From Bacteroidota bacterium (GTDB lineage Bacteria > Bacteroidota > Bacteroidia > Bacteroidales > VadinHA17), in assembly GCA_023430725.1 (NCBI GenBank), contig JAEYZD010000124.1, positions 1-14,565 on the forward strand: a stretch of DNA of 14,565 nucleotides, written 5' to 3'. The notes under the pieces are model-generated. The model saw only the letters and a program-made list of their open reading frames with translations, was not told the origin of the DNA and did no database searches. The position numbers and the translations under genes are program-made. Below, piece after piece: positions 1-7,325 of this stretch. The first letter of the stretch is position 1; the number at the start of each line of letters is the position of its first letter.

Positions 1-209
1 CGCGGGCATCGGAGATAGTCATGCCACTCCTGCTTGCTCACGGACGTGATGACAAGATAACATCACCGTCCGGCTCCGTACAGATAGCCGGTTCAGCTCC
101 CGGGGCAACCCTGAAGCTCTGGGACGGAGGTTATCATGAACTGCATAATGATCCGTTGAAGGAAGATCACTTCGACTTCATCACGGAGTGGATGGATACA
201 TTATTATAA
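1..209 (+). CDS. Alpha/beta hydrolase, monoacylglycerol-lipase-like (3' end only)
   Basis: This is the C-terminal part of a serine hydrolase of the Hydrolase_4 (lysophospholipase / monoacylglycerol lipase-like) group. The reading frame is open from the left edge of the window, so the true start and the nucleophile Ser motif lie outside it. The visible part carries the two remaining catalytic-triad landmarks: the Asp in HGRDDKITSPSGS, where the TSPxGS motif is typical of monoacylglycerol lipases, and the His in GGYHELHND, followed by the usual final helix ending in WMDTLL. By family it would hydrolyse an acylglycerol or another ester in the cytoplasm; the substrate cannot be read from this fragment. 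The stop codon is 10 bases before the next start, which suggests cotranscription with the GSCFA gene. An internal ATG at 21 is not a sensible start because it would remove most of the fold. Confidence 0.85.
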   Translation, partial: RASEIVMPLLLAHGRDDKITSPSGSVQIAGSAPGATLKLWDGGYHELHNDPLKEDHFDFITEWMDTLL

Positions 210-219
210 TATTACAGTA

Positions 220-1209
220 ATGGAACTTCTGACTGCAGTATCGCTCCCCCCGGCGGCTGCGGCTGTCACATACAATACGCCGGCAATGTTCCTGGGCTCC
301 TGCTTCGCGGGAGAAATAGGGTACCGGATGGCTTCAGGAAAGCTGCCGGTCATGACGAATCCCCACGGCACACTTTTCAATCCCTTCTCCGTGGCCCGGG
401 CACTCGACAGGTTCATCACGGACCATGAATACACGGTACAGGACCTGTACCTTCACCAGAACAGGTACATGAGCCTTGACCACCACACGGCTTTTTCCTC
501 CTATGACAGGGATATACTCATTGCCCGCCTCAATGAAACCGGTCGTGCTGCCTCAGGCTTCATCAGGAAAGCTTCGTTCCTGTTTGTAACCTTTGGCACT
601 TCCTATATCTATAACCTGAAGGAGAGCGGGGCCACGGTGGCCAATTGTCACAAGCTGCCCTCATCTCTCTTCAACCGTACCATGGCATCTTCTCAGGAGA
701 TAGTCAGCCGGTGGACAGAGACCCTTGACCGCCTGGCCGATGTCAATCCAGACCTCAAGGTGTGGTTCACAGTCAGTCCTGTCCGTCACCTGGCCGACGG
801 CGCTCATGAGAACCAGCTGAGCAAAGCCCGCCTGTTGCTCGCTGCGGAGGAACTCCTCAGACACCCCCTTGTTCAGGGTTACTTCCCGGCCTACGAGATC
901 TTCATGGACGAACTTCGTGATTACCGTTATTACGCCTCCGACATGGTCCACCCTTCGGAGACGGCAATTGATTATATCTGGGAGAAATTCTGTTCGGTTT
1001 TTATCCCCGGACACATACTGAGGCTCTGGAATGAGGCTGCCAGGATAACAAAGGCCATGGCTCACAGGGTATCCGCTGAAACATCGGATACGGCACCCTT
1101 CGCAACTTCACTGCTGGAGAGGATCAGCGAGCTGAAAACCAGGGCTCCTTATATGGACCTTTCGGTAGAGGAAAATTACTTCCGGGAACTTTTGTATAAA
1201 AAACGATAA
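220..1209 (+). CDS. GSCFA domain-containing protein
   Basis: A 329-residue protein of the GSCFA family, named after the N-terminal motif seen here at residues 26-30. The family is related to SGNH/GDSL-type hydrolases. The GSCFA block takes the place of the nucleophile block, FVTFGTSYIY and WFTVSPVRHLADG are further conserved blocks, and YASDMVHPSE near residue 240 resembles the C-terminal Asp-x-x-His block. The first residues read as a cytoplasmic protein with no clear signal peptide. The length is normal for a Bacteroidota member. The biochemical role is not established; an esterase or acyltransferase activity is an inference from the fold. The gene begins 10 bases after the hydrolase stop, so the two are probably one transcript. 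The ATG is followed by MELLTAVSLP, and no better start is seen downstream because the GSCFA motif follows at once. Confidence 0.9.
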   Translation: MELLTAVSLPPAAAAVTYNTPAMFLGSCFAGEIGYRMASGKLPVMTNPHGTLFNPFSVARALDRFITDHEYTVQDLYLHQNRYMSLDHHTAFSSYDRDILIARLNETGRAASGFIRKASFLFVTFGTSYIYNLKESGATVANCHKLPSSLFNRTMASSQEIVSRWTETLDRLADVNPDLKVWFTVSPVRHLADGAHENQLSKARLLLAAEELLRHPLVQGYFPAYEIFMDELRDYRYYASDMVHPSETAIDYIWEKFCSVFIPGHILRLWNEAARITKAMAHRVSAETSDTAPFATSLLERISELKTRAPYMDLSVEENYFRELLYKKR

Positions 1210-1218
1210 AACTGATTA

Positions 1219-1247
1219 AACAAAAACTCCTCTCTGTTGTTTTTGTT
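1219..1247. repeat. AT-rich perfect inverted repeat between the GSCFA and TonB-receptor genes
   Basis: AACAAAAAC at 1219-1227 and GTTTTTGTT at 1239-1247 are exact reverse complements separated by 11 bases. The hairpin lies 9 bases after the GSCFA stop and 18 bases before the receptor ATG. It is A/T-only apart from two G:C pairs and has no following T-run, so it is at best a weak terminator. It could instead be an operator or a chance product of low complexity. Confidence 0.35.
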
Positions 1248-1265
1248 GCATGAAATCCTAACAAA

Positions 1266-3659
1266 ATGAGACGTTATACCTTAATTCTTATATTGACTCT
1301 CCTCTCTGTAACCTCATCAGGACAGCAGGGCGGAGGAGTGATCAGGGGCCAGGTGGTTGATGCCACCACGAATGAGCCCGTACCTTTTGCAAGTGTGGTT
1401 ATATGGAACACCACTACCGGCGCCATGACTGACTTTGACGGCAATTTCAGCTTTACCGGTGTTAATCCGGGCTTCGTAGAGCTGCGGATATCATCAGTTG
1501 GCTACAAGACATATGTGTCTGAAGGCGTCATGGTTACGAACAACAATGAGGTGAACCTTGTCATACCGCTTGAGACCACAGTGGTTGAAGTTGGCGACGT
1601 AATAGTAAAGCCTTCACCTTTCCGGAAATCGGTCGAGAGCCCCATTTCGGCAAGGATAATCAGCATCCAGGAGATTGAGCTTAACCCGGGCGGCAACCGG
1701 GACATTTCGAGGGTTATACAGTCGTTTCCCGGTGTTGCCTCCACCCCGGCATTCAGAAATGATGTGATCGTAAGGGGAGGAGGGCCGAATGAAAACAGGT
1801 TCTTCATTGACAATGTAGAGATACCCTACCTGAACCACTTTTCCACCCAGGGTTCATCAGGTGGGCCTACAGGGATAATCAACGTCGACTTTGTCAGATC
1901 TGTTGACTTCCTCTCGGGAGCCTTCCCTGCCGCACGTGGCAACGCCCTCAGTTCAGTGATGGAATTCACGATGATTGAAGGAAACAGGGAGAAGCGGTCA
2001 ATCAGGGCCACCGTTGGAGCCTCTGACCTGGGGCTTACATACAATGGTCCTGCCGGTGAGCGGAGTTCGCTTATCGTTTCAGCACGAAGATCCTATCTTC
2101 AGTTCCTGTTTGGCGTGATCGGGCTTCCGTTCCTTCCTACATACACTGACTTCCAGTTCAAGTACAAGGTAAAGTTTGATCAGAAGAATGAGCTGACCGT
2201 GCTGGGCATAGGGGCAAAGGATGACTTCCGGCTGAACCTCGATGCCAATGAGACGGAGTTCCAGCGTTACATCCTTGGCTATATCCCTACACAGGAGCAG
2301 TACAGTTACACGGTTGGAGCAGTTTACAGGCACTTCCGGGGCAACGGTTCGGATATGCTCGTTCTCAGTCGCAACTATCTGAATAATACGCAATTCAAAT
2401 ATCTGAACAATGATGACTCCGATCCCGCCAACAAGATTCTCGATTACAACAGCGGAGAAGGTGACATAAGGCTCAGGTACGAGCGTACCGTCGTATGGCC
2501 CAGCTCGCTCAGGCTTAGTTACGGTGCCGGCACGGAGATGTCGCGCTACCGCAATGACACCTTCAGGCAGTTCTTCGCCGGAGATGGCCTGGAAACGGAG
2601 CTTTACAACTCAAATCTTGTCTCCTTAAAATATGCCGCCTTCGGGCAGCTCAGCCGGGCTTTCCTGGATGAAAAGCTGAGGCTTTCATTCGGACTCCGCA
2701 CAGATGCCAACTCATACTCATCGGTGATGGCAAACCCGCTGACGCAGATCTCACCACGCCTGTCAGCATCATATGCGCTCAACAGCCTTGTCAACCTGAA
2801 TTTTAACGTCGGACGTTACTACCAGCTCCCTCCATACACGGCACTCGGCCTCAAGGATAATGACGGGAACTACATCAACAGGGATAACGGGCTTAAATAT
2901 ATCTCCGCTGACCACCTTGTGGCCGGTGTTGAGCTCATTCCCGATGAGAGGCTCCAGTTCACCCTCGAGGGTTTCTTCAAGAAATATTCCGACTATCCGT
3001 TCTCGGTGGCAGACCAGGTTCCCCTGTCAACAAAGAGTGCCGGTTACGGCGTGTTCGGCAACGAGGCGCTTGTCTCAACCTCCGTTGGCAGGGCTTACGG
3101 GTTTGAATTCATGGGCCGCGCCAGGGACTTTGAAGGGCTGAACATGGTCTTCTCATACACCTTCGTGCGAAGCGAGTTTGAGGGCACGGACGGTGAATAC
3201 ATCCCCACTGCATGGGATAACAGGCATCTGCTCAGCGTTACAGCCACGAAGAGTATAGGAAAGAGCTGGGACGCAGGATTCCGCTGGAGATATGTTGGCG
3301 GAGCACCTTACACACCTTTCGATGATGACAGGTCGTCATTCATAGAAGCATGGAATGTCACCGGACAGGGTTACCTTGATTACAGCCGCTTCAACAGTGA
3401 GAGACTGAAGGGATTCAGTCAGCTTGACCTTCGGATAGACAAGCAGTTCTACTTTAACAGGTGGTCTCTCATGCTCTACCTCGATGTACAGAACGTATAC
3501 AACTTCAAGGCGGATCAGCCTGACATCCTGGTGTTGCAGACTGACGAAAGCGGAACACCGCTTGTAAACCCGCTGGATAATGATCGTTACCTGCTTAAAT
3601 ATATTGACGCTGAGGCTGGTACTGTTCTTCCTACGATAGGAATTATAATTGAAATCTGA
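1266..3659 (+). CDS. TonB-dependent outer-membrane receptor with N-terminal carboxypeptidase-regulatory-like domain
   Basis: A 797-residue outer-membrane active transporter. Residues 1-19 form a signal peptide (MRRYTLILILTLLSVTSSG). Residues 24-110 form the carboxypeptidase-regulatory-like beta-sandwich typical of Bacteroidota receptors (IRGQVVDATTNEPVPFASV, then DFDGNFSF and SSVGYKTY). Residues about 115-235 are the plug, with VIQSFPGVAS, VIVRGGGPNENRFFIDN and GAFPAARGNALSSV. The rest is the 22-strand-type barrel with alternating aromatic strands, ending LPTIGIIIEI. The last residue is Ile, not the usual Phe or Tyr. At under 800 residues it is smaller than SusC-type glycan receptors, and no SusD partner follows, so glycan import is unlikely by context. 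A metal chelate, cofactor or other small substrate is possible but cannot be read from sequence. The downstream lipoprotein gene follows at once and is probably cotranscribed. Confidence 0.93.
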   Translation: MRRYTLILILTLLSVTSSGQQGGGVIRGQVVDATTNEPVPFASVVIWNTTTGAMTDFDGNFSFTGVNPGFVELRISSVGYKTYVSEGVMVTNNNEVNLVIPLETTVVEVGDVIVKPSPFRKSVESPISARIISIQEIELNPGGNRDISRVIQSFPGVASTPAFRNDVIVRGGGPNENRFFIDNVEIPYLNHFSTQGSSGGPTGIINVDFVRSVDFLSGAFPAARGNALSSVMEFTMIEGNREKRSIRATVGASDLGLTYNGPAGERSSLIVSARRSYLQFLFGVIGLPFLPTYTDFQFKYKVKFDQKNELTVLGIGAKDDFRLNLDANETEFQRYILGYIPTQEQYSYTVGAVYRHFRGNGSDMLVLSRNYLNNTQFKYLNNDDSDPANKILDYNSGEGDIRLRYERTVVWPSSLRLSYGAGTEMSRYRNDTFRQFFAGDGLETELYNSNLVSLKYAAFGQLSRAFLDEKLRLSFGLRTDANSYSSVMANPLTQISPRLSASYALNSLVNLNFNVGRYYQLPPYTALGLKDNDGNYINRDNGLKYISADHLVAGVELIPDERLQFTLEGFFKKYSDYPFSVADQVPLSTKSAGYGVFGNEALVSTSVGRAYGFEFMGRARDFEGLNMVFSYTFVRSEFEGTDGEYIPTAWDNRHLLSVTATKSIGKSWDAGFRWRYVGGAPYTPFDDDRSSFIEAWNVTGQGYLDYSRFNSERLKGFSQLDLRIDKQFYFNRWSLMLYLDVQNVYNFKADQPDILVLQTDESGTPLVNPLDNDRYLLKYIDAEAGTVLPTIGIIIEI

Positions 3660-3663
3660 AAAA

Positions 3664-4419
3664 ATGAAAGAGATGAAATACACTTTAATACTCATAGCCG
3701 CGGTTTTGCTGGCATCCTGCTCATCAAAACCGTCATCCTCGAGGCTGGCCCAGAGGCAGACCTTTACTGATATTGTCACGAATACATCAGGTACGGGTGA
3801 GGAGATAGAGCTCAGGTTCTACGGGGGTCCATCCCTCTATTATCCGCTCATGGCTGTCTGGCTTGAGGATGAGGATGGAAAATACCTGCAGACGCTGTTC
3901 GTTCCCAGGGCTATTGCCACAGGGGTTTTCAAATACGGATCCAATGCCTCCGGCAAATGGGTTGAGGCAGCCAGGCGTGCCCCGCAGACACTCCCGTACT
4001 GGTCGCACAAGCGAGGAGTGAAGGAAGAGGATGGTCTTTACATGCCTGATCCGGACAGCCCTGTGGCTGATGCCTACAGTGGCGCCACCCCGACCACAAG
4101 TTTCATTCTGAAGACAAGGGCTGACAATCCTTTGCAAGGGAAGGTCAGGGTGATGTTCGAGATTAACCAGAACTGGGACTGGAACGAATACTGGACCAAT
4201 GATAAGTATCCTGGTGATGTACGCTACCTGAACAATGCCCAGCCTTCTGTTGTGTATGAAGCAGGCGTGGATCCCGGAAACCTCATGGAGAGATATCTCC
4301 TGAAACCGGTCGGTCACAGTCATCCCACAGGAGCTACCGGAGAGCTGTTCACAGACCTGAGTACGCTGACAACAGCCCTTCAGATTGCTGACTCTCTTGT
4401 GGTTCGGATAAGGAAATAG
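3664..4419 (+). CDS. Putative lipoprotein, possibly DUF2271-like
   Basis: A 251-residue exported protein if started at ATG 3664. It opens with MKEMKYTLILIAAVLLASC, a lipoprotein signal peptide whose lipobox LASC places the lipidated Cys at residue 19. An in-frame ATG at 3649 would add five residues (MKSEK) and overlap the receptor stop; 3664 gives the more normal signal peptide. The mature part has PLMAVWLEDEDGKYLQTLFV, DAYSGATPTTSF and VRVMFEINQNWDWNEYW. This order resembles periplasmic proteins of the DUF2271 type, but I assign the family only tentatively. DUF2271 proteins often occur near PepSY and flavin-transfer genes; none are seen here. Starting 4 bases after the receptor stop, it is probably cotranscribed and may act at the envelope with that receptor, for example by binding the same ligand. 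That link is inference. Confidence 0.8.
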   Translation: MKEMKYTLILIAAVLLASCSSKPSSSRLAQRQTFTDIVTNTSGTGEEIELRFYGGPSLYYPLMAVWLEDEDGKYLQTLFVPRAIATGVFKYGSNASGKWVEAARRAPQTLPYWSHKRGVKEEDGLYMPDPDSPVADAYSGATPTTSFILKTRADNPLQGKVRVMFEINQNWDWNEYWTNDKYPGDVRYLNNAQPSVVYEAGVDPGNLMERYLLKPVGHSHPTGATGELFTDLSTLTTALQIADSLVVRIRK

Positions 4420-4473
4420 CATTCTCCGGGACAGGCTGACCCGGTGGGAAAATCATAAAAAGAAGCGAAATTT

Positions 4474-5364
4474 TCAAAGGCTGTCTGCCCATTCTGCCAA
4501 ACCGGCGGGAGAGCAGACAGCTTTCGTTTTGCCGTTGCTCCATGAACCGCTGGTGTCATACCTCCCCAGCACAAGCACCTTTTTCAGATCAAGTTCCTTC
4601 GCCATGTTGCTGCAGAATCCCCTGATCTCGTCGTCTGGTTCAGAGGCGGGCAGGTTCAGTGCCAGCACTTCGAACGGCCTGACGGAATGAATCCCCCTTA
4701 TATCGTCTGCCGAAAGGGTTCCTTCGGTATAGACAACGTTGAAACCCTTCTTCCGCAGAAGATACTTGAGGAAGACAAGGTTGTTTTCGCTCTCGGTGCT
4801 GCCAAGGTTGATGATTGCTGCGCTCTGTCCGTTTACCGGAACCCCGTGGACGATGTCCTCGGATATGAGGATTGTCCTGATTACGTGCCTGATAAACTGT
4901 TCCTGCGGTTTCGAGATGCAATCGGTCAGCCACAGGGCCCGCGCCTTCTGCATCAGCGGATGAAATACCTGAAGGTATGCATCGGTCAGTCCCTTCTCCC
5001 TGACGAACTGTATCAGTTTCTCCCGGAACTCCTCTTCGCTGAACCGGAGTGCTGACATGATCAGTTCTCCCGGTTTGAAACTGCCGTCGCCGGCATCGTC
5101 TCCCGAGCCTGACTTGAGTACTTCGCGCAACAACTCACTGTCTGACAGCTGAGCTATTTTGGATATCTTCATCCCGTTCCGGTTAAGGATCGAGATTGTG
5201 ATGAGCTTTTTCAGCTCCTCTTCGGTATAGTGCCTTATATTTGAATCGCTCCTCTCAGGCGTCAGGATCCCGTACCTCTTCTCCCACATTCTGATGGTAT
5301 GTGCCTTTATACCGCAGAAGTTTTCCAGATCCTTGATGGAGTATGTCCTGCTTCCTGCATTCAT
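4474..5364 (-). CDS. MerR-family regulator with CarH/LitR-like C-terminal domain
   Basis: A 296-residue transcription regulator. Residues 7-73 are a MerR winged helix (YSIKDLENFCGIKAHTIRMW, then EKRYGILTPERS and NIRHYTEEEL). Residues about 98-172 match the four-helix cap of cobalamin-binding photoreceptor regulators, and residues 178-275 match the following Rossmann-like domain. In CarH/LitR proteins the cap carries W-x9-E-H and the next domain E-x-H-x-x-G, whose His binds cobalt. Here the cap reads W145-x9-E155-Q156 and the second motif E191-S-E193-N-N-L196, so both histidines and the glycine are lost. It may therefore work without B12 or with another ligand (inference). The frame continues upstream to a TTG at 5373, but ATG 5364 is the likelier start (MNAGSRTYSI). 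It is divergent from the sigma-54 activator gene. No carotenoid or photolyase gene, frequent neighbours of this group, is present. Confidence 0.9.
   Translation of the reverse strand: MNAGSRTYSIKDLENFCGIKAHTIRMWEKRYGILTPERSDSNIRHYTEEELKKLITISILNRNGMKISKIAQLSDSELLREVLKSGSGDDAGDGSFKPGELIMSALRFSEEEFREKLIQFVREKGLTDAYLQVFHPLMQKARALWLTDCISKPQEQFIRHVIRTILISEDIVHGVPVNGQSAAIINLGSTESENNLVFLKYLLRKKGFNVVYTEGTLSADDIRGIHSVRPFEVLALNLPASEPDDEIRGFCSNMAKELDLKKVLVLGRYDTSGSWSNGKTKAVCSPAGLAEWADSL
4477..4530. terminator. Candidate terminator for the lipoprotein gene, embedded in the 3' end of the merR-like gene
   Basis: GCTGTCTGC at 4480-4488 and GCAGACAGC at 4513-4521 are perfect reverse complements. They extend by a G:T and two A:T pairs (arms 4477-4488 and 4513-4524) around a 24-base loop that contains a small GCC/GGC stem. 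On the plus strand the hairpin is followed by a T-rich tail (TTTCGTTTT). On the minus strand the tail is poorer, so it is best read as stopping transcripts from the receptor-lipoprotein unit. The long loop and its position inside coding sequence lower confidence. Confidence 0.45.
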
Positions 5365-5376
5365 CTCTCTCAATGT

Positions 5377-5393
5377 TACTTACTTCGTGAGTA
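5377..5393. promoter_or_regulatory. Imperfect 7-3-7 palindrome just upstream of the merR-like gene
   Basis: TACTTAC at 5377-5383, TTC spacer, GTGAGTA at 5387-5393: the arms are reverse complements with one mismatch. It sits 12 to 29 bases upstream of the regulator's ATG, in the 152-base divergent region, where an autoregulatory operator would be expected. Nothing else supports binding, and an imperfect palindrome of this size can occur by chance. Confidence 0.3.
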
Positions 5394-5443
5394 TAACAAT
5401 GTGGAAAGATAAATGTTTAGCGAAGCTTAAATGTTCTGCCCGG

Positions 5444-5461
5444 TTGGCTCAGCATTCTGAA
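5444..5461 (+). promoter_or_regulatory. Element shared with the groES upstream region
   Basis: TTGGCTCAG-CATTCTGAA at 5444-5461 recurs in front of groES as TTGGCACAG (9691-9699) plus CATTCTGAA (9707-9715), with seven extra bases between the halves there. Seventeen of eighteen bases agree. It lies 55 bases upstream of the sigma-54 activator start and just upstream of the candidate promoter. A shared regulator-binding site is one explanation. Function is unproven. Confidence 0.4.
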
Positions 5462-5468
5462 ATTCAAC

Positions 5469-5499
5469 TTTCCCATAACGCAAAAAAGTCGTAATTTCG
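5469..5499 (+). promoter_or_regulatory. Candidate Bacteroidota housekeeping promoter for the sigma-54 activator-lptE-secG operon
   Basis: TTTC at 5469-5472, a 19-base spacer, then TAATTTCG at 5492-5499. The Bacteroidota primary-sigma consensus is TTTG, 19-21 bases, TAnnTTTG, so each box differs by one base and the spacing fits. Transcription would start near 5506, leaving a leader of only about 11 bases before ATG 5517. The call is by pattern only. Confidence 0.45.
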
Positions 5500-5516
5500 C
5501 AGTTCATTGGATTTTA

Positions 5517-6809
5517 ATGAAGGATTTACAGAGCGTAAAGCAGAGGTTTGGGATAATAGGCAATCATGAGGGACTGAACAGGGCTATAGACATAGCCGTG
5601 CAGGTTGCCCCTACGGATCTCTCTGTCCTTATCACCGGTGAGAGCGGCACAGGCAAGGAGGTCTTTCCCCAGGTGATCCACACATTCAGTCTCCGTAAGC
5701 ACGGGCCATACATAGCAGTGAACTGTGGGGCAATCCCCGAGGGCACAATTGATTCTGAGCTTTTTGGGCATGAGAAGGGCGCCTTTACCGGTGCTACTGA
5801 CAGTCGCAAAGGCTATTTCGAGGTGGCCAATGGAGGAACAATATTCCTCGATGAGGTGGCCGAGCTGCCGCTCTCAACCCAGGTAAGGCTGCTCAGGGTG
5901 CTTGAGACGGGAGAGTTCATCAGGGTGGGCTCCTCGAAGATGCAGAAGACCGACGTGCGCGTCATCACGGCAACCAATGTGGATATTGTCCAGGCGGTAA
6001 ATACCGGGAGGTTCCGCGAGGATCTATTCTACCGCCTCAACACTGTACCCGTGAGGGTGCCGCCGCTCCGCGAGAGAGGCGAGGATATCATACTCCTCTT
6101 CAGAAAATTTGCTGTTGACTTCGCAGAGCGATACAGGATGCCTGCCATCCGTCCCGACATCCAGGCCAGGGACATGCTTCTGAACTACTACTGGCCGGGA
6201 AATGTCAGGCAATTGAAAAACATTACCGAGCAGATCTCCGTAATAGAGCAGGAGCGTGATGTTTCCGGAGTCATACTTGCCCGATACCTGCCTGATTATC
6301 AAAGCGGAAGGCTTCCTGTTCCGGTTCGTAACCAGCAGGATGACAAGAGTTTCAGCAGCGAGCGGGAAATACTTTACAAGGTGCTCTTCGACATGAAGAG
6401 CGACATGCATGACCTGAAAAACCTTGTATATGACCTTCTGAGCAGTAACGAATCAGGCAATCTTACTGAAAGCGGTACGAGGGCGCTTCGCAACCTGTAT
6501 AACAAGGGTGGGGCTGAAACACCTCCCAGATCCGTACGCAGCTTTTATAATCCGGTTGCCGGGCCCGGTGATTCCTTCGAGCCTGCTCCGCCGATACCGG
6601 CAGGATACACCTCCTCCAGGGAGAACAGGGTCATTGAGGATACTGAGGAGGTGATAGAGGAATCCCTGTCACTGACTGACCGGGAGAAGGAGCTCATCAA
6701 GAAGGCACTCGACAAGAATAACGGCAAGAGAAAGATGGCTGCTGCGGAACTGGGTATTTCCGAACGAACCCTCTACAGGAAAATTAAGGAATACGGTCTC
6801 GATGGATAA
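5517..6809 (+). CDS. Sigma-54-type enhancer-binding transcriptional activator without receiver domain (AAA+ and Fis-type HTH)
   Basis: A 430-residue bacterial enhancer-binding protein. The AAA+ domain begins almost at the N terminus (FGIIGNHEGLNRAI), so there is no receiver, PAS or GAF sensor domain. Visible motifs are Walker A GESGTGKE at 41-48, the sigma-54-contacting loop GAFTGA at 88-93, Walker B GGTIFLDE at 106-113, the arginine-finger region FREDLFYRL at 166-174 and sensor II GNVRQLKN at 228-235. A flexible, poorly conserved region (about 265-385) leads to a Fis-type helix-turn-helix at 386-430 (KMAAAELGISERTLYRKIKE). By family it hydrolyses ATP to open sigma-54 promoters. With no sensor domain, its activity must be controlled by abundance or a partner. 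It heads an operon with lptE, whose start overlaps its last eight bases, an order common in Bacteroidota. Confidence 0.95.
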   Translation: MKDLQSVKQRFGIIGNHEGLNRAIDIAVQVAPTDLSVLITGESGTGKEVFPQVIHTFSLRKHGPYIAVNCGAIPEGTIDSELFGHEKGAFTGATDSRKGYFEVANGGTIFLDEVAELPLSTQVRLLRVLETGEFIRVGSSKMQKTDVRVITATNVDIVQAVNTGRFREDLFYRLNTVPVRVPPLRERGEDIILLFRKFAVDFAERYRMPAIRPDIQARDMLLNYYWPGNVRQLKNITEQISVIEQERDVSGVILARYLPDYQSGRLPVPVRNQQDDKSFSSEREILYKVLFDMKSDMHDLKNLVYDLLSSNESGNLTESGTRALRNLYNKGGAETPPRSVRSFYNPVAGPGDSFEPAPPIPAGYTSSRENRVIEDTEEVIEESLSLTDREKELIKKALDKNNGKRKMAAAELGISERTLYRKIKEYGLDG

Positions 6810-7317
6810 GATAATCAGGATATTGTTGCCGGTTCTAATGCTGGCGGTTACGGCCGGCTGCGGAATAAAGATCAAATACTCCTTCACAGGCGCATCAATA
6901 CCTGTGGAGGCAAAGACAATCAGTGTGGCTACCTTTCAGAACAGGGCCAGCCTTGTGGTGCCCGGGCTGACGCAGACGGTGACCGATGCTCTCATCGACA
7001 TGTGCCGTGCGCAAACCAACCTGGACATTTCTGCATCGGGAGGCGATCTGAGTTTTGACGGCGAGATCACTGATTACAAGACCCAGCCTCTTACAGTCAG
7101 CGGTGATGAACAGGCCGCCTCGAACCGCTTCTCTATCTCCGTGCGTGTCAGGTATGTCAACAGTTTCAATCCTGACAACAGTTTCGATCAGACCTTCACC
7201 CGTTACCAGGATTACGACAGCTCCCTCGATCTGAGTGCTGTTGAAGCCAGTCTGACGGAAGAGATTGTGAAGATGCTTATTGAGGATATATTTAACAGGG
7301 CGTTTGTCAACTGGTAG
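6802..7317 (+). CDS. lptE: LptE family LPS-assembly lipoprotein
   Basis: A 171-residue lipoprotein that in other bacteria plugs the LptD barrel and helps insert lipopolysaccharide into the outer leaflet of the outer membrane. The signal peptide MDKIIRILLPVLMLAVTAGC puts the lipidated Cys at residue 20. The mature protein has the Bacteroidota LptE signature YSFTGASIPVEAKTISVATF, then NRASLVVPGLTQTVTDAL, LSFDGEITDYKTQPL and a C-terminal helix EEIVKMLIEDIFNRA. The length is normal for the Bacteroidota form. The start overlaps the end of the sigma-54 activator gene by eight bases, which implies translational coupling. No lptD is in the window. The family assignment rests on the motif pattern and this well-conserved gene order. 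Confidence 0.88.
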   Translation: MDKIIRILLPVLMLAVTAGCGIKIKYSFTGASIPVEAKTISVATFQNRASLVVPGLTQTVTDALIDMCRAQTNLDISASGGDLSFDGEITDYKTQPLTVSGDEQAASNRFSISVRVRYVNSFNPDNSFDQTFTRYQDYDSSLDLSAVEASLTEEIVKMLIEDIFNRAFVNW

Positions 7318-7325
7318 TGCCGCTC

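Noticed and set aside
1230..1250. Sigma-54 promoter before the TonB receptor (TTGCA at 1246-1250)
   Set aside because: The -12 box fits, but the -24 position reads TGTTGT and lacks the essential GG.
4490..4500. Third copy of the groES/sigma-54-activator element (TTGGCAGAATG on the minus strand)
   Set aside because: It lies in coding sequence of the merR-like gene, lacks two bases and the second half, and is most likely chance similarity.
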